NCBI GenBank assembly: GCA_022828595.1
Contig: JAKGHH010000002.1
Coordinates: forward strand, 82,614,076-82,678,075
Direction of reading: 5' to 3'
DNA length: 64,000 bases
Origin: Nelumbo lutea
Taxonomy: Eukaryota > Streptophyta > Magnoliopsida > Proteales > Nelumbonaceae
Shown here: piece after piece, positions 46,555-57,556 of the stretch
Numbering within the stretch: the first letter of the stretch is position 1
How the letters are laid out: each line of letters begins with the position of its first letter
Notes under the pieces: generated by a model
Database searches by the model: none
What the model was told of the DNA's origin: nothing
The model's input: the letters and a program-made list of their open reading frames with translations, nothing else
Program-made: the position numbers and the translations under genes

Positions 46555-47760
46555 TCAAAAGTCAAAAGACTTTTGACTTGTATTTGATAAAGTAGATCTA
46601 AGTGTGCTTAGTACAAAATCATCAATGAACAATACAAAATATTTGTATCCCAAACATGAAACAACAGATGAAGTCCATACATCACTATATATAATTTCAA
46701 AAGGTGAAGTAACATGTTCAACTTTGTGAGTAAATGGCAAAATATGACTTTTACTCAAAAAACAAGAAACACAAGATGTATCAAAAGTTTTCACAGAGGA
46801 ATTTTAGTTCTAATGATGCTAGAGTCAAACAAAAGTTTAAGTTTATCAAAGTTTGGGTAGCCCAAACGTTTATGCCATAAATCCCAAACATTATTTCTTT
46901 AACCTAAAAACAAGACTCAATGAAGAAGAGTTCAAATAAGCAAAGGATAATGTTGATTGAGATTTCTCAAACTCCAATGCAAACAAGTAATCCGGCCTAC
47001 ACCCCTTCCCTTTCATCTTCCTAGTGCATTGGTCCTGAATCAAACAACCATCAGAGGAAAAAGTTAGAATGCTACCTTCATCAACCAGTTGACCAACTTG
47101 AAATAAGGTTAGCGGTAAGTTTAGGAACAAAGAAGGTCTTGGTAAGGGAAAATGAGTTTGAAGGTGGGAGTTTGAAACACAAATCATCCCTCCCAATGAT
47201 ATTTGGTTTATCAACATTGGTAGTAACAATATGTTTATGGTGAGTCACAGAAAAGTCGTTTAATGGTTCAGGATAGGCTCTAGTCATATGATTCGTAGAA
47301 CCAGAGTCGATTATCCAAACATGAGAGGGAGAAGAGTGGTAACCAAAGAACTCATCAAATAGGCCAATAGCAAAAAGGGCAGATGAGATAGCAGCAAATA
47401 CCAGTTGCCAAATTTCTTCCTTATTCATGGAAGCAGAAGATTCACCTTTGGCAATAGAGGCATCAGTCGTCTATCACTCATACACCTGATAAGCTCGTGG
47501 ATGATTCTTCTTCATAGAACCATTAGAGGGACGAACTGAGCAGTCTAGAATGATATGACCACGTTGTTTGCAATAAGTGCATACATTCTTCTTGCAATGT
47601 GAAGCTATGTCCAAAACCCTTACATTCATAACAGTGGGTTTTAGAGAGATCCTTTCCACCGGATTTCTTACTCTCGTGCGCAATGAAAGCAGTATGAGTC
47701 TAGTTTCTTCCTTCAACAACTCTCCCATCACAGAGTCTAATCCGGAAGAGTACCTCTCTA
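46555..47760 (-). pseudogene. Copia gag-protease-integrase fragment, minus strand
   Basis: Reading leftwards: gag zinc knuckle with VCTYCKQRGHIILDC (about 47580), protease WIIDSGSTNHM (about 47320), the LTKTFFVPKLTANLISS block, pre-integrase (about 46900), and the start of integrase with EIIYSDVWTSSVVSC (about 46690). It stops at the tail-to-tail junction at 46554. It belongs to a relative of element E (similar protease phrases). Broken frames. Confidence 0.88.
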
Positions 47761-48059
47761 CTCAAGACATTAGACCTGATTGTTTCATATTTTGGTCTCG
47801 GTCTCATAATGAACTAGTTCACCTTTCTATTCTCAAAATGCTTCTATAGATACTTAACACACACTAGGAGATCAGAGGGATTAGTGTGAACCAGTTCATA
47901 TTTTTCCCATAAAACAATGAAGCTTACATAGTACTCATATCTTTTTATCCCCTTAGCAATAAGCAAAGATCTCAGACTCAATCTGATATTGTTTTAACAA
48001 GTTGGGCTGATGATAAACCTTCTTCAAATACGAATACATCTCATAGGTTGTTCATAGTC
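47761..48059. other. Unidentified, probably copia gag upstream part
   Basis: About 300 bp between two minus-strand retroelement fragments. Weak gag-like reading continues for a short way on the minus strand, and nothing further can be supported. Confidence 0.35.
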
Positions 48060-49517
48060 TTCTCATGGGCTCTGTTTGTTCCACCCATGGCCTACTACTG
48101 AAACTTGCTTGTATGGTTGTAGTTTAAGGAAGACTTGCTCCCCAACCTGGTGCTGGACGGGCCTATGCTTTCTGTTGTAAGAATCTTCCATCCATTGTTG
48201 GGCTCGACGGAGGTGGGATTTGAGATCTTGTAACATCGTATCCCATTAGAGGAGTTGGTCTTCCACTACTACTACTGTTGTAGACCCTTTCTCATATGGG
48301 AGTAGGGGAGGTGGGTCCCGTCCATATAGAGCCTGGAAGGGAGTCATTCCTGCTACATTGTGATACGTGGTACTGTACCACCATTCCGCCCAATGAAGCC
48401 ACTTGAGCCACTGACGTGGCCTATCCCCTGCATAGCACCTTAGATAGGTTTCCAAACTCCGGTTGACCACCTCAGTTTGCCCATCTGTTTGAGGATGGTA
48501 GCTGGTAGATTTGAAGAGTTTCACTCCCTGTAGTCGAAAAAGTTCTGCCCAAAAACAACTCATAAAAATTGGGTCGTAGTCTGAGACAATAGAGTTAGGT
48601 ACCATGCAGTCATGCCACCTCCTTAGTAAAAATCTCAGCCACCATTGAAGCTGTAAAGGGGTGGGAAAGAGGGAGAAAATGGCAGTATTTGATGAGTCTG
48701 TCAACAACTACGAGAATGACGGACTTGCCATAGGAAAGGCGAAGCCCCGTTATGAGGTCCATGGATACATCTGCCCACACTTGTGTAGGAATTGGGAGTG
48801 GTTGTAGCAAACCTGCTAGACACTGGGTATCAGCCTTATTTTTCTGGCAAATGACGCATTCGGCTATGAATTGTTGGACCGAATTCCGCATGCCTTTCCA
48901 ATGGAATTGAGTGGCTAGTTTCTTGTAAGTGCGCAAAATCCCCGAGTGTCCACCTGCTGGTGATGAGTGGAACACTTCAAGAAGCTGCTGAATATGGGCT
49001 GAATCCTATGGTATCACCATTCGACGTTTATACAACAGCAAGTTATTCTCCACTATGTACCCTGGGTGGCTAGTAGGGTCCTCTTGGACCTGTGAACGCA
49101 GCTTGCTTGGTTGTGGGTGTCTTTCAGCTTCTTCCCTTAACTGACTCATGATGGAACACGTTGGGCCCATGAGAAGTAATGAAATTAGTTGTGGTTGGCG
49201 TGACAGTGCATCTGCCACCTTGTTAGGTGTGCCCTGACATGTATTCAATGACACAATCGTAGCCGAGTAATTTGGCTATCCATTGTTGCTGTTCCGGGGA
49301 TGATACTGACTACTCCAACAAATATTTCAGGCTATGGTGGTCAGTTCGTATGATGAACCTCCTCCCTAGAAGGTAGGGTCGCCACCGCTGAACTGCGAGA
49401 ACAATTGCTATCAGTTCTCATTTGTATACTAACTTGGCCCATTTTTGTGTTGTCAATGCTTTGCTGAAAAACGCTAGTGGCCTTCCTTCTTGCATGAGAA
49501 TCGCACCCACTCGATGG
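48060..49517 (-). pseudogene. Ty3/gypsy RNase H-integrase fragment, minus strand
   Basis: From right to left: RT/RNase H (RPLAFFSKALTTQKWAKLVY at about 49470, [12 protein letters not shown] at about 49340), ADALSRQ (about 49215), integrase zinc region with H-H-C-C (HSGILRTYKKLATQFHWKG, CVICQ), the core Asp residues in MDLITGL and IVSDYDPIF, and the Glu region TDGQTEVVNRSLETYLRCY (48490-48440). The RNase H-before-integrase order fits gypsy, probably a chromovirus. Stops and frameshifts occur. It is cut at 49517 by an LTR. Confidence 0.92.
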
Positions 49518-50087
49518 TGTTAGACAGTTATGCCCTTAGCTCCAATCAAATTTATGTATCCTTTGACATTTATTGTAAATGAATAAAGTACATAATTGAT
49601 TCATGTCATTGTGGTGTATTTCTATGTAATACCCTTAAATTGGACACTTATGAGACTCGTGTCAGTTTAGAATCTTCACAGTCGTTGGATAGATCTGGGG
49701 CGATTTATCCTACCAAGGCTGACGCTGATGTGCCGCCAAGTTGGTTGGGGAGGCTTGTCTCAGCTGCCAGGGTGAGACCTAAGGTACATGTAGTGTGGGT
49801 TTTCTTGAAACCCTGAACCGGACCAAAATTCCAGTATTGCCTTGGAACTTGGAGATAGATGGGCAAAACTAGAATGTTACACCTAACCCCTATACTCGAT
49901 TATGATACTGCACTAGGTGTCGGATTGGGCTGTCTTTGATATACCAATCAGTGAGATCCTTAGAGGGGGTCAAAACCTAGGTATGTTGAGACAGTCCGAG
50001 AATTCATCTGAGTGGGTGATCATAGTGACAGGATCAACCCCTTTGTCGGACAAAGTGAATGATCGGGGATGCACTCTCTCTAATGGG
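49518..50087 (+). repeat. Plus-strand LTR fragment of the A/B family
   Basis: It begins TGTTAGACAG and follows the family for about 570 bp to GCACTCTCTCTAATGG. There it changes abruptly to gypsy gag/protease DNA. The rest of the LTR is absent. Confidence 0.85.
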
Positions 50088-51207
50088 GTTCAGGAACCAG
50101 GATGACAGCACCAGACAAGGAGGAAGGAATACTATTCCCATGCCCATTGGTTCCTTTCAAACGGCTGACCTGGATAGAGACAAAGGACTCTGTTACAAAA
50201 GAGAAGAGAAATTCGGGTCGGGCCATCGGTGCAAGAAACAACAAGCATTTCTCCTCCAAACAAATGCCGAAGAGGAAGACGACCTCACCGGTTGCGGGGA
50301 ATCTAACCCAGGGTGGGAAATACAACCCAATGGCACACCTGAAATATCTCTACAAGCCCTTACGAGACTTGCATCTCCTCAAACAATGAGAGTTGCAGGG
50401 CTAATCCAGGGATGCCAAGTGTCAATCCTCATAGATAGTGATAGTTCCCTTAACTTCATAACTCAAGTCTTGGTGGATAAAATGGGACTCCCGGTTCAAC
50501 CAACAACGGCTTTTTACGGTTCATGTGGCCAACGGTAATAGCCTATCCTGCAATAGCATTTGCATGGGCTTACCACTAAAGGTTCAGGGTCACCAGTTTG
50601 CGGTGGACCTATATCCTCTTCATCTCAGTGGAGCGGACGTGGTGCTAGGCATTCAATGGTTAAGACAACTAGGGCCCGTGATCTATGACTGGGCCTGTCT
50701 CACCATGGACTTCACACTAGGGAACTCTACAGTCCATCTACAAGGGCAAACATGCAAGGGTCCATGGCCCATCAATCTTGCAACATTAACCAAGCAAATA
50801 GGAGATTCGAATCAGCCCATATTCATGCCCATGGACTCAAATTGGACCAGCCCATCTTTAGCTAACAGCAGCCCAAATGGGCCTAGAGACTTCCAAAGCC
50901 GCCCACAACAACTCCTTCAGCAATATGGCAGCGTGTTCGAAGAACCCCAAGAACTTCCACCACGTCGGGAGAATGACCACCGCATCCCCCTCACCGATAT
51001 TACAGCCCAGTCACAACCCATTCTCTTCACCGATATTATTAGTCAAAAAAAAGGATGGGACGTGGCGATTTTGTATTGATTACAGAGCCCTTAACAATAT
51101 CACCATTAAAGACCGATTTCCAATACCGGTCATTGATGAGCTGCTTGATGAACTCAGTCAAGCCACATTAGACCTTGAGGGCAAGGTCGCTCTAAAGGAG
51201 GGGGGAT
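50088..51207 (+). pseudogene. Ty3/gypsy gag-protease-RT fragment with internal deletion
   Basis: The plus strand encodes a zinc knuckle (CYKREEKFGSGHRCKK), a protease with ILIDSDSSLNFI (DSG changed to DSD), the LSGADVVLGIQWLRQLGPVI block, and the start of RT with [20 protein letters not shown] and [14 protein letters not shown]. It then jumps from the early RT directly to [12 protein letters not shown], the extreme C-terminal phrase of gypsy pol that precedes the 3' LTR. So most of RT, RNase H and integrase are deleted. A frameshift lies near 50530. Confidence 0.9.
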
Positions 51208-51415
51208 TGTAAAAACTACTGGAACAAACCAACAGAAAGCAGTTAATCAGTTTTAGGCCACGTCAACACAACTAATCGTCCACTTGCAACAACTGTAACA
51301 GAAAGAAATCAAAGATTGTAAACAGTATAATTAGTGAAGCACAAAGAGAAATAAGACAATAACTCTTTCGGCATTAATCTCTCTCTCTCCTTCCAACGAA
51401 TTCAAGAGGTTGGCT
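51208..51415 (+). repeat. Gypsy 3' LTR (approximate)
   Basis: After the purine tract AAGGAGGGGGAT comes TGTAAAAACTACTGG, a plausible LTR start. The next 200 bp are non-coding, ending around TCTCTCTCTCCTTCCAACG. The end is not certain because no second copy is in the window. Confidence 0.55.
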
Positions 51416-52475
51416 CCCTCGAAGAGCCCTGAGTTAGGCAGGTTCCTAACACCCATTCCCCCAAAGATTGTTGTTTTTTGTTGGGAAGTTTATTATGGTA
51501 AGATTAACACCTTTGAAAACCTTCAAAAGAGAAGACTAAATTGGTGTGTTCTTTGTAAATCTCAGAATGAGGACTGTCACCACTTACTGATCTCTTGCTC
51601 CTTTGCTATAGCTTTATAGAATTGGATTCTTACGTTGTTTGAGTGTAGGTGGAACTTGCCATCTGATACTAGTTTGTTGTTTAGTCCGTCTATTTTTTAA
51701 TGGCACACAAAGAGAGGGAGAATTATGTGAAAGTGCATAAGAGCAACTTTGTTGTGGACAATTTGGGAAGAAAGGAACACCAGAATCTTTTGTGAAAAAG
51801 AAAGGAGCTTCTCGGAAAAGAATGTATTTTGACAAGGGCAATTCAGTGGCTGAAAACTCTAAAAATCTTTGATGCATACCCTTTTCATGACCTATGGAGA
51901 AGTTGGTTAGCAGTGGCTAATACTTCTACCAGGAATGACAGACATGGGGTTGAATGGTTGCCACCAGGGGAGGAGTTTATCAAGCTGAACTTTGATGGAA
52001 GTAGCCAAAGAAATCCAGGACCTTCAGGCATAGGAGGAGTGCTGAGAAACAAAGATAGTAACGTGATATCTTTGTACTCAGGTCCTGTGGGTGTCGGAGA
52101 CTCTTTAAGGGCCAAATTACGGGCTTCTGTACAAGGAATCCAGCTTGCAAATCAGCTAGGCATAGAGCATCTGATTATTGAAGGGGATTCCCAAGTGATA
52201 GTGGGTTGGTTGAAGGATCCAGAAACTCTTATTTGGGGTTTTAGAGATCTTCTCAAAAAGGTTAGGCAGATCAGCAAACTCATTGGCTGAATTCACTTGC
52301 AAAACAAGGGGTTTCCCGAGATACTTTATTTTGGGCTTCAATGTAATTTCTTTTGTACTTATAATTCTGTAATTAGTTTTAAAGGAAAGGTCACATCTCG
52401 TGCCTTTCCACGGGATGCATGTAACTCTTATTTGCTGGTTTAAAAAAATTTCACTCATTTATCAAAAAAAAAAAG
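51416..52475 (+). mobile_element. LINE 3' end (non-LTR retrotransposon)
   Basis: The plus strand carries a zf-RVT type region (PPKIVVFCWEV, then WCVLCKSQNEDCHHLLISCS) and an RNase H domain (KLNFDGSSQRNPGPSGIGG at about 51985, HLIIEGDSQVIVGWL at about 52170). After a short 3' UTR there is a poly(A) run at about 52464-52474. The reverse transcriptase and endonuclease are missing, as expected for a 5'-truncated LINE. Frames are broken. Confidence 0.9.
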
Positions 52476-52479
52476 AAAT

Positions 52480-52693
52480 GTGAATAGAGAAGAAAATTCT
52501 GGTTCGAACTAGAGAACTCCGATTTCTCTCTAGTCAGCCAGATTGAACTTATATGTTTCTATCCATAATAACAAAAGACTACTTTGTCCCCACTTAAGTA
52601 TGGAACGCATCACCTAACAGAAACATTACACATCAGCAGCTTTAAACATAAATGTAAAGACTAAAATACCCCTACGCAGTCGACATTAACAGC
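52480..52693 (-). repeat. Minus-strand LTR piece, same family as the LTR at 57249
   Basis: On the minus strand it starts TGTTAATGTCGACTGCG at 52693. It shares GTAGGGGTATTTTAGTCTTT, AAGTAGTCTTTTGTTATTA and AGTTCGAACCAGAATTTTC with the plus-strand LTR 57249-57541. It directly abuts the LINE poly(A). Confidence 0.8.
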
Positions 52694-53030
52694 ATGAAAA
52701 CCCCCAGAAGGAGAAAATGATCAATCCATTTTTTTTCTTTTTGAGAAACTCCTAGCTAATGAGAATTCTGCAAAACCCTGGGAGAGTATGCACAGAACAG
52801 AGAGAGAAAAGAAGATTGATCTGAACTAGTTATCATGGTTCTAATACCATAAAAATTCAGATGTAGTGTCCGTACGATCTCAGAATAATAATAATAATAG
52901 GTGAAAGACTTTATTTATACCTTTCTAAACAAACCAGAATTACACTTATACCTTCACTTAAGTGAGAGCCACATCAACTAAATTAAGATCTACTCGTAAG
53001 TACAATTAACAAAAAACTTAATGTAAAAAG
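52694..53030 (-). repeat. Copia LTR end and primer-site remnant
   Basis: The minus strand reads TGGTATTAGAACCATGATAA at about 52851-52832, a decayed copia primer site. An LTR-like piece with TATAAATAAAG and an (AAT)n tract (52886-52900) lies to its right. The outer end is uncertain. Confidence 0.6.
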
Positions 53031-54452
53031 CCTATACTATATAAGCCAAAATTTTAAAATAGGTGAAAGACCCCCATAAAAATTTTAAAATGACCGTAAT
53101 GCCCTTCATATAAGCCAAAATTAGGTCATTCAACTCCCCCCATTCAAGAAAGGAGATTCGTCGCTGGGAAGTTCTTCTCCTTCGTCTTCTTCTTCTTCTT
53201 CTTTCCCGCCACCACCGCTTCTGAGAGTGGGGGGCTCTAGGTTTTAATGAGAGATGAATCTGTTGAGGGCGGATCGGGACTATTGAGGGCAAGTGGGTTA
53301 AACATGCCTTGGCTGCTTTGACCCGACCTTCTCACCACCAGAGGAGAAGAGTGGCATTCCAGCCACGGGCAAGCCAACTTTTGGTTATGTCGAAGGCCGA
53401 GGATTTATAATCCTTTAAGCAGGTTCACTTATGACACCCCTCACCCGATCCTCCTATAAATGTTTTGTATTCACAGTTTTCTGGTTTGGCGAAGTCAAAT
53501 TCCAGCAAGATTGGCTTTGCAAACTGATGGGAAAAGGAAGGCGGATCGACTGACAGGTGAATAGGTAGATTGAAAAGGGAATCCCCAAACTTTTGTACTT
53601 CGGAGGCCCAAAAATTCCACTCATTAAAACACAGGACCATCCCCTTCCCTATACTACTCCCCTTTATTATTTTGCAGCCATTGAAGGAGTTATCAGAGAC
53701 TAAAAATTCATCTCATTAAAACACTGATTAAAATTAAACAAAATCTGACTTTGGCAGATTCACCTCCATCAGAGACTTTGATAGAACCAATCCTCCATCT
53801 CAACATTAAGATATTAATTTAATAATTATTATTTTTTTTATGGCTTCATCATCTTCATTACTATTTTCATTATTATATTAACTCTTTATAATCTATTTTT
53901 CAATAGTAATTTTGAATTTAATAAATCATTTTTTATGAAATAATGCAAATTGAACTCAAAATTACCAAAATTTACTATTTTAGGGGTAAAATAGTAAAAT
54001 CAATGAATTTCAGATGCTGAAGGTTTGATCCAACACAAACAACCTTCTTTATTCAGAGCCTCTAAAAAGTCAAAAAGAAACTATGGCTCTTTTCATATTT
54101 CAGACACTTTTAATATCTTTTTAACTTTTCGGATTTCAGATTTATCAAATGCCACCTAAGACTATATGACTATTAAACCTTTACGGTCACCAAGTATTAT
54201 ACCCCTCTTTTCTCAAACAAAGCATGTGCTTAGGAATGTAATTAAATAAAAACAGAGGTTAACACTACATTACATGACAATTAAACCTCTTCAAGCACCA
54301 GATTTGACACCCTTTTCACCTAAAGGCATATGCCTAGAGTAATGACTACTGGTTCCTCAGAAAATAGGTGGCTCCTATTTTGTGTTCAAGTAATTTTAAT
54401 CGTAACTAGATGAACATGTTGAGATAGAATAGTGAAAGCCAATAAGAAATAC
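53031..54452. other. Intronic DNA without recognised genes
   Basis: AT-rich, with a (CTT)n tract at about 53185-53205. A 71-codon minus-strand frame at 53640-53425 has no family resemblance that I recognise, and I do not call it a gene. Confidence 0.4.
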
Positions 54453-54522
54453 CTCCTCATCACTGTGAGACTTATTCTGGATTACCATGACTCCACTGTC
54501 AAACTTTCTAAGCATTACTGGG
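54453..54522 (-). CDS. VPS36: VPS36 exon (70 nt)
   Basis: It lies between acceptor CCCAGCAG and donor GTATTTC. With the split Val codon it encodes [20 protein letters not shown] then SDEE, essentially identical in phrase to plant VPS36. The alternative downstream AG would put a stop in frame, which fixes this acceptor. Confidence 0.93.
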
Positions 54523-54727
54523 CTGCTGGGCAGAACACAAATGTATACAAAAATTATCCCAAAGTAAACAAATACGAGTATGTGAATAAGAACTTCATAC
54601 AGCTTTATGTCATACCTAATGACAGTCTAAAATAGACTTAGATTTGTCAATAGTTTCTGTTTTTACATTTAAGTTTATTAAATGGCAATTTGTAAACCAA
54701 AGAGCTTTAGTGTTATGTTGAACATAC
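54523..54727 (-). other. VPS36 intron (205 bp, phase 2)
   Basis: Donor GATGT/GTATGTT and acceptor CCCAGCAG. No repeats are seen. Confidence 0.88.
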
Positions 54728-54785
54728 ACATCAAATTTCTCCCAAATAGCACAGGCTTGTAATAAGTCTTCTGGTGAAATAAGTT
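54728..54785 (-). CDS. VPS36: VPS36 exon (58 nt)
   Basis: It encodes ELISPEDLLQACAIWEKFDV, counting split codons at both ends. This is a hallmark stretch of the first winged-helix domain of VPS36. Acceptor ACAG and donor GTATGT. Confidence 0.95.
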
Positions 54786-54858
54786 CTGTATTGAAGGGAA
54801 AAAAACACAAATTAATCAAGAGAAGTATAGAACAAAAACCTGATCCACAAAAAAATAC
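54786..54858 (-). other. VPS36 intron (73 bp, phase 1)
   Basis: Donor AACAG/GTATTTTT and acceptor TACAG. No repeats. Confidence 0.88.
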
Positions 54859-54952
54859 CTGTTCCCCGAGCACGATTGAAGAGACAGTAGACATCAATTA
54901 GAGCAATCATACCCCCAGCTCTTTCTAGAGGTATTCTCACAAAGTCTGCCAA
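54859..54952 (-). CDS. VPS36: VPS36 exon, first visible (94 nt)
   Basis: After acceptor TTTTCCAG it encodes [20 protein letters not shown] then [11 protein letters not shown], matching plant VPS36 ([20 protein letters not shown]). The upstream exons with the N-terminal GLUE-type lipid- and ubiquitin-binding domain are not found in the rest of the window and must lie beyond 64000. The six visible exons total 603 nt, 200 codons plus stop, with all phases consistent and no premature stop, so this looks like a functional gene. Confidence 0.95.
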
Positions 54953-55117
54953 CTGGAAAACAAGAAAAATTAGTCAAAATGTGATGAGCCAAAAAAAAAG
55001 ATTAAAGAAAAAAGAAAATGATATAAATATGTTTTGAGTTTGCTTTTGTAGTAGGATCCCAAATAATTGTCCTAGGAAGCATTTTAGTTGCTTTGGTGGT
55101 TCAGACAAAAGTTCTGC
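54953..55117. other. VPS36 upstream intron start
   Basis: Plain intron followed by repeat DNA. The upstream intron extends at least to the window end, more than 9 kb. Confidence 0.7.
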
Positions 55118-55353
55118 TCAGAGATAGAGAGAGAGAGAGAGGAGAGAAGAGGAGAAAGGAGAAATATGTCGAACCAGAGAGTCTAAACCTTCCTAGTCAA
55201 CCATAACCTTTTATTGTATTCATTAAGGGTACAAAGTCAAATATGCCCCTACTTAAGTATGGGACAAGAAATTTAAAATAAAATAGTATTGCCAAGTCAC
55301 CACTTAAAGTAAAATGAAAAACACTAAGTTACCCTACTCAGCCAACTCTTAAC
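55118..55353 (-). repeat. 3' LTR of minus-strand copia G (inner part)
   Basis: On the minus strand it begins TGTTAAGAGTTGGCTGAG at 55353, right after the purine tract GCTTGAGGGGGAG. It contains a (GA)n tract at about 55123-55143. The left end is approximate. Confidence 0.75.
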
Positions 55354-57240
55354 ACTCCCCCTCAAGCTGGAGAATATATGTCATGTAATCCCAGCTTGTT
55401 ACATAGTTCACTCTCCCTGAACTCAAACCTTTTGTGAACAAGTCTGCCCATTGATCACCCGAACTAATGTGCTTTGTGCTTATTTCTCCACTAAGGACTT
55501 TCTCCCTTACAAAATAACAATCAACCTCTATATGTTTCGTCCTCTCATGAAAAATTGGATTAGATGAGATGTAGATTGCAGCTTGATTATCATAGTACAA
55601 TCTTCATAGGTTTGCTCATTGAGAATCCAACTTGTAGAAGATTTTTCAACCATACTAGTTCACATGTGATATGTGCCATGGCCCTGTATTCAGCTTCAGC
55701 ACTACTCGCCACAACAGTTTGCTTCATACTTTTCCATGTCACCAGATTTCCTCCAAGAAACGTGCAATACCCTGTAGTGGATCTCCTGTCAAACACCGAG
55801 CCTGCCCAATCTGCATTTGAATACCGACTATCTCAAGACTTCCTCCTAGCTTGTACAACAACCCACGACCTGGAGCTCCCTTCAAATACCGTACAATTCT
55901 AAGAACTGCATCCCAGTGAGGTATTCAAGGATCTTGCATAAATTGGATCACCACACTGACAGCAAAGGAGATGTCTAGTCTAGTAATGGTTAGGTAGTTC
56001 AGCTTCCCCACTAACCGCCTATATCTTCCAAGATCATCAAACATTTTACCTGCATCATTGATCAACTTAACATTTGGTTCCGTGGGTGTTTCAGCTGGTT
56101 TAGCACCTAGCAACCCTGTTTCTTCCAACAGATCAAGAACATATTTTCTTTGACACAAATTTATACCTTGTTTCGACCTGGCAACTTCTATACCCTTGAA
56201 ATACTTCAACTTCCCAAGATCTTTTGTTTGGAAATGGTCTTGTAGGAAGGCCTTTAGCCTGTCAATCCCTACTCTATCACTACCAGTTATGACTATATCA
56301 TCTACATAAACCACTAACAAAATCTTTTCGGCTTCAGAATCATAGTTGAACACTAAGTGATCAACCTAGCATTGTTTCATTCCAAAATCTTTCACCACTT
56401 CACTAAACTTCCCAAACCAAGCACAAGTTCAGCCCATAAACTAACTTTTTGACTCTACACACTTACCATCCTCCCCCTAAACAACAAACCCTAGTGGTTG
56501 CTCCATGTAGACCTCCTCCAAAATATCACCATGGAGGAAGGCATTTTTAATGTCAAGTTGAAACAAAGGCCAATCATACTGCCAAAGAAATCAATACATG
56601 AACAGAACCAATCTTGCAACAGGAGAGAAAGTCTCCATATAATCCACCCCATACAATTGAGAGTAACCGTTAGCAACCAATCAGGCTTTCAACCATTCCA
56701 CACTACCATCTGGTAAAAATTTAACAGTAGACACCCATTTACGACCTACAACATGCTTACCTAGAGAACTCCATTGCTTTACACCCCTGGACATCCTTAG
56801 ATATAGATATAGAGGACAACAAAAAAACAAATTGGCAATGTGAAGTGGAAAGATGAGAAACAAAAACATAATTGAATATGGGATGTAGGGTACAACTACG
56901 TTTACCTTTCTGCAATGCAATTGCAAGATCTAGGTCAGAAGAGGTAAGCAACTCTTGGATAGGAGCAACTATAGGATCCGCAGATGAAGTAGAAGCTGGA
57001 GGAGGTGCCAGTGTCTGTCGATGAGTATACACATGTCGGATCGGCGGTCGTTCAGTAGGAATTTGCACTAAAGGAGCTGAAGGCTCGAGCATAATAGGAA
57101 CAACTAGAATGGGATCACCAACGGGAAGAGGAAAAGGGATCAATTGTGAAGAGGTCGGGACATCAGGACCCAGGAAGAACGGCACAGACTCAAAAAAAGT
57201 GAAATCAGGATTGACAAATGACTTCTGAGCAATAGGATTG
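55354..57240 (-). pseudogene. Copia G integrase linker-RT-RNase H, minus strand
   Basis: From right to left: integrase C-terminal linker (NPDFTFFESVPFFLGPD at about 57210), start of RT (GVKQWSSLG, about 56790), [19 protein letters not shown] sequence in a shifted frame (about 56530), VVYVDDIVITGSD (about 56310), LDLLEETGLLGAKPAETP, RNase H with TTGYCTFLGGNLVTW, AEAEYRAMAH and [14 protein letters not shown], ending near 55354 at the purine tract. YVDD is intact, but the frame is interrupted several times. Its gag and integrase core are missing where the plus-strand copia F begins. Confidence 0.92.
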
Positions 57241-57248
57241 TAACACTT

Positions 57249-57541
57249 TGTTAGTGTCGAATAGGGGTATTTTAGTCTTTATATTTATGTTTAAAGCTGA
57301 TGTGTAATGTTTATGGTAGGTGATGTGTCCCAAACTTAAGTAAGGACATAGTAGTCTTTTGTTATTAAGGATAGAAACATATAATTTAATCCGGCTGACT
57401 AGAGAGAACTAAGTTCTCTAGTTCGAACCAGAATTTTCTTCTTCTCTTCTCTATTCTCCTATCTTCTTCTTCTACTTCTAGTCTCTCTAATATTTCTTCA
57501 ACTCTAATTCTAACAGAATTCTAGTGCAGATCAGGTTTATA
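57249..57541 (+). repeat. 5' LTR of copia F (approximate end)
   Basis: It begins TGTTAGTGTCGAATAGGGG and runs to just before the primer-like site at 57545. It is homologous to the inverted piece at 52480-52693. Confidence 0.75.
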
Positions 57542-57544
57542 ATA

Positions 57545-57556
57545 TGGCATCAAAGC
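57545..57556 (+). promoter_or_regulatory. Copia F primer-binding site, degenerate
   Basis: TGGCATCAAAGC resembles TGGTATCAGAGC with two changes and stands at the expected place after the LTR. Confidence 0.65.

Larger units (their letters stand above)
45279..54452 (-). other. VPS36 intron (about 9.2 kb), phase 0, filled with repeats
   Basis: Donor GAGGAG/GTATTTC at 54452 and acceptor TGTAG at 45279. The flanking exons join SHSDEE to VLAKIK without a gap, so no exon is hidden inside. It holds copia, gypsy, LTR and LINE fragments. The stretch 45279-45967 is plain AT-rich DNA. Confidence 0.9.

Noticed and set aside
52833..52851. TGGTATTAGAACCATGATAA as part of a tRNA gene
   Set aside because: It lacks cloverleaf partners and lies next to LTR-like DNA, so a decayed primer-binding site is the better reading.
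53160..53300. CTT/arginine-rich frame resembling a nuclear signal
   Set aside because: It is translation of a (CTT)n microsatellite.
53425..53640. 71-codon minus-strand frame in the large VPS36 intron
   Set aside because: No family resemblance, no splice signals joined to VPS36, and the flanking exons already join without a gap.
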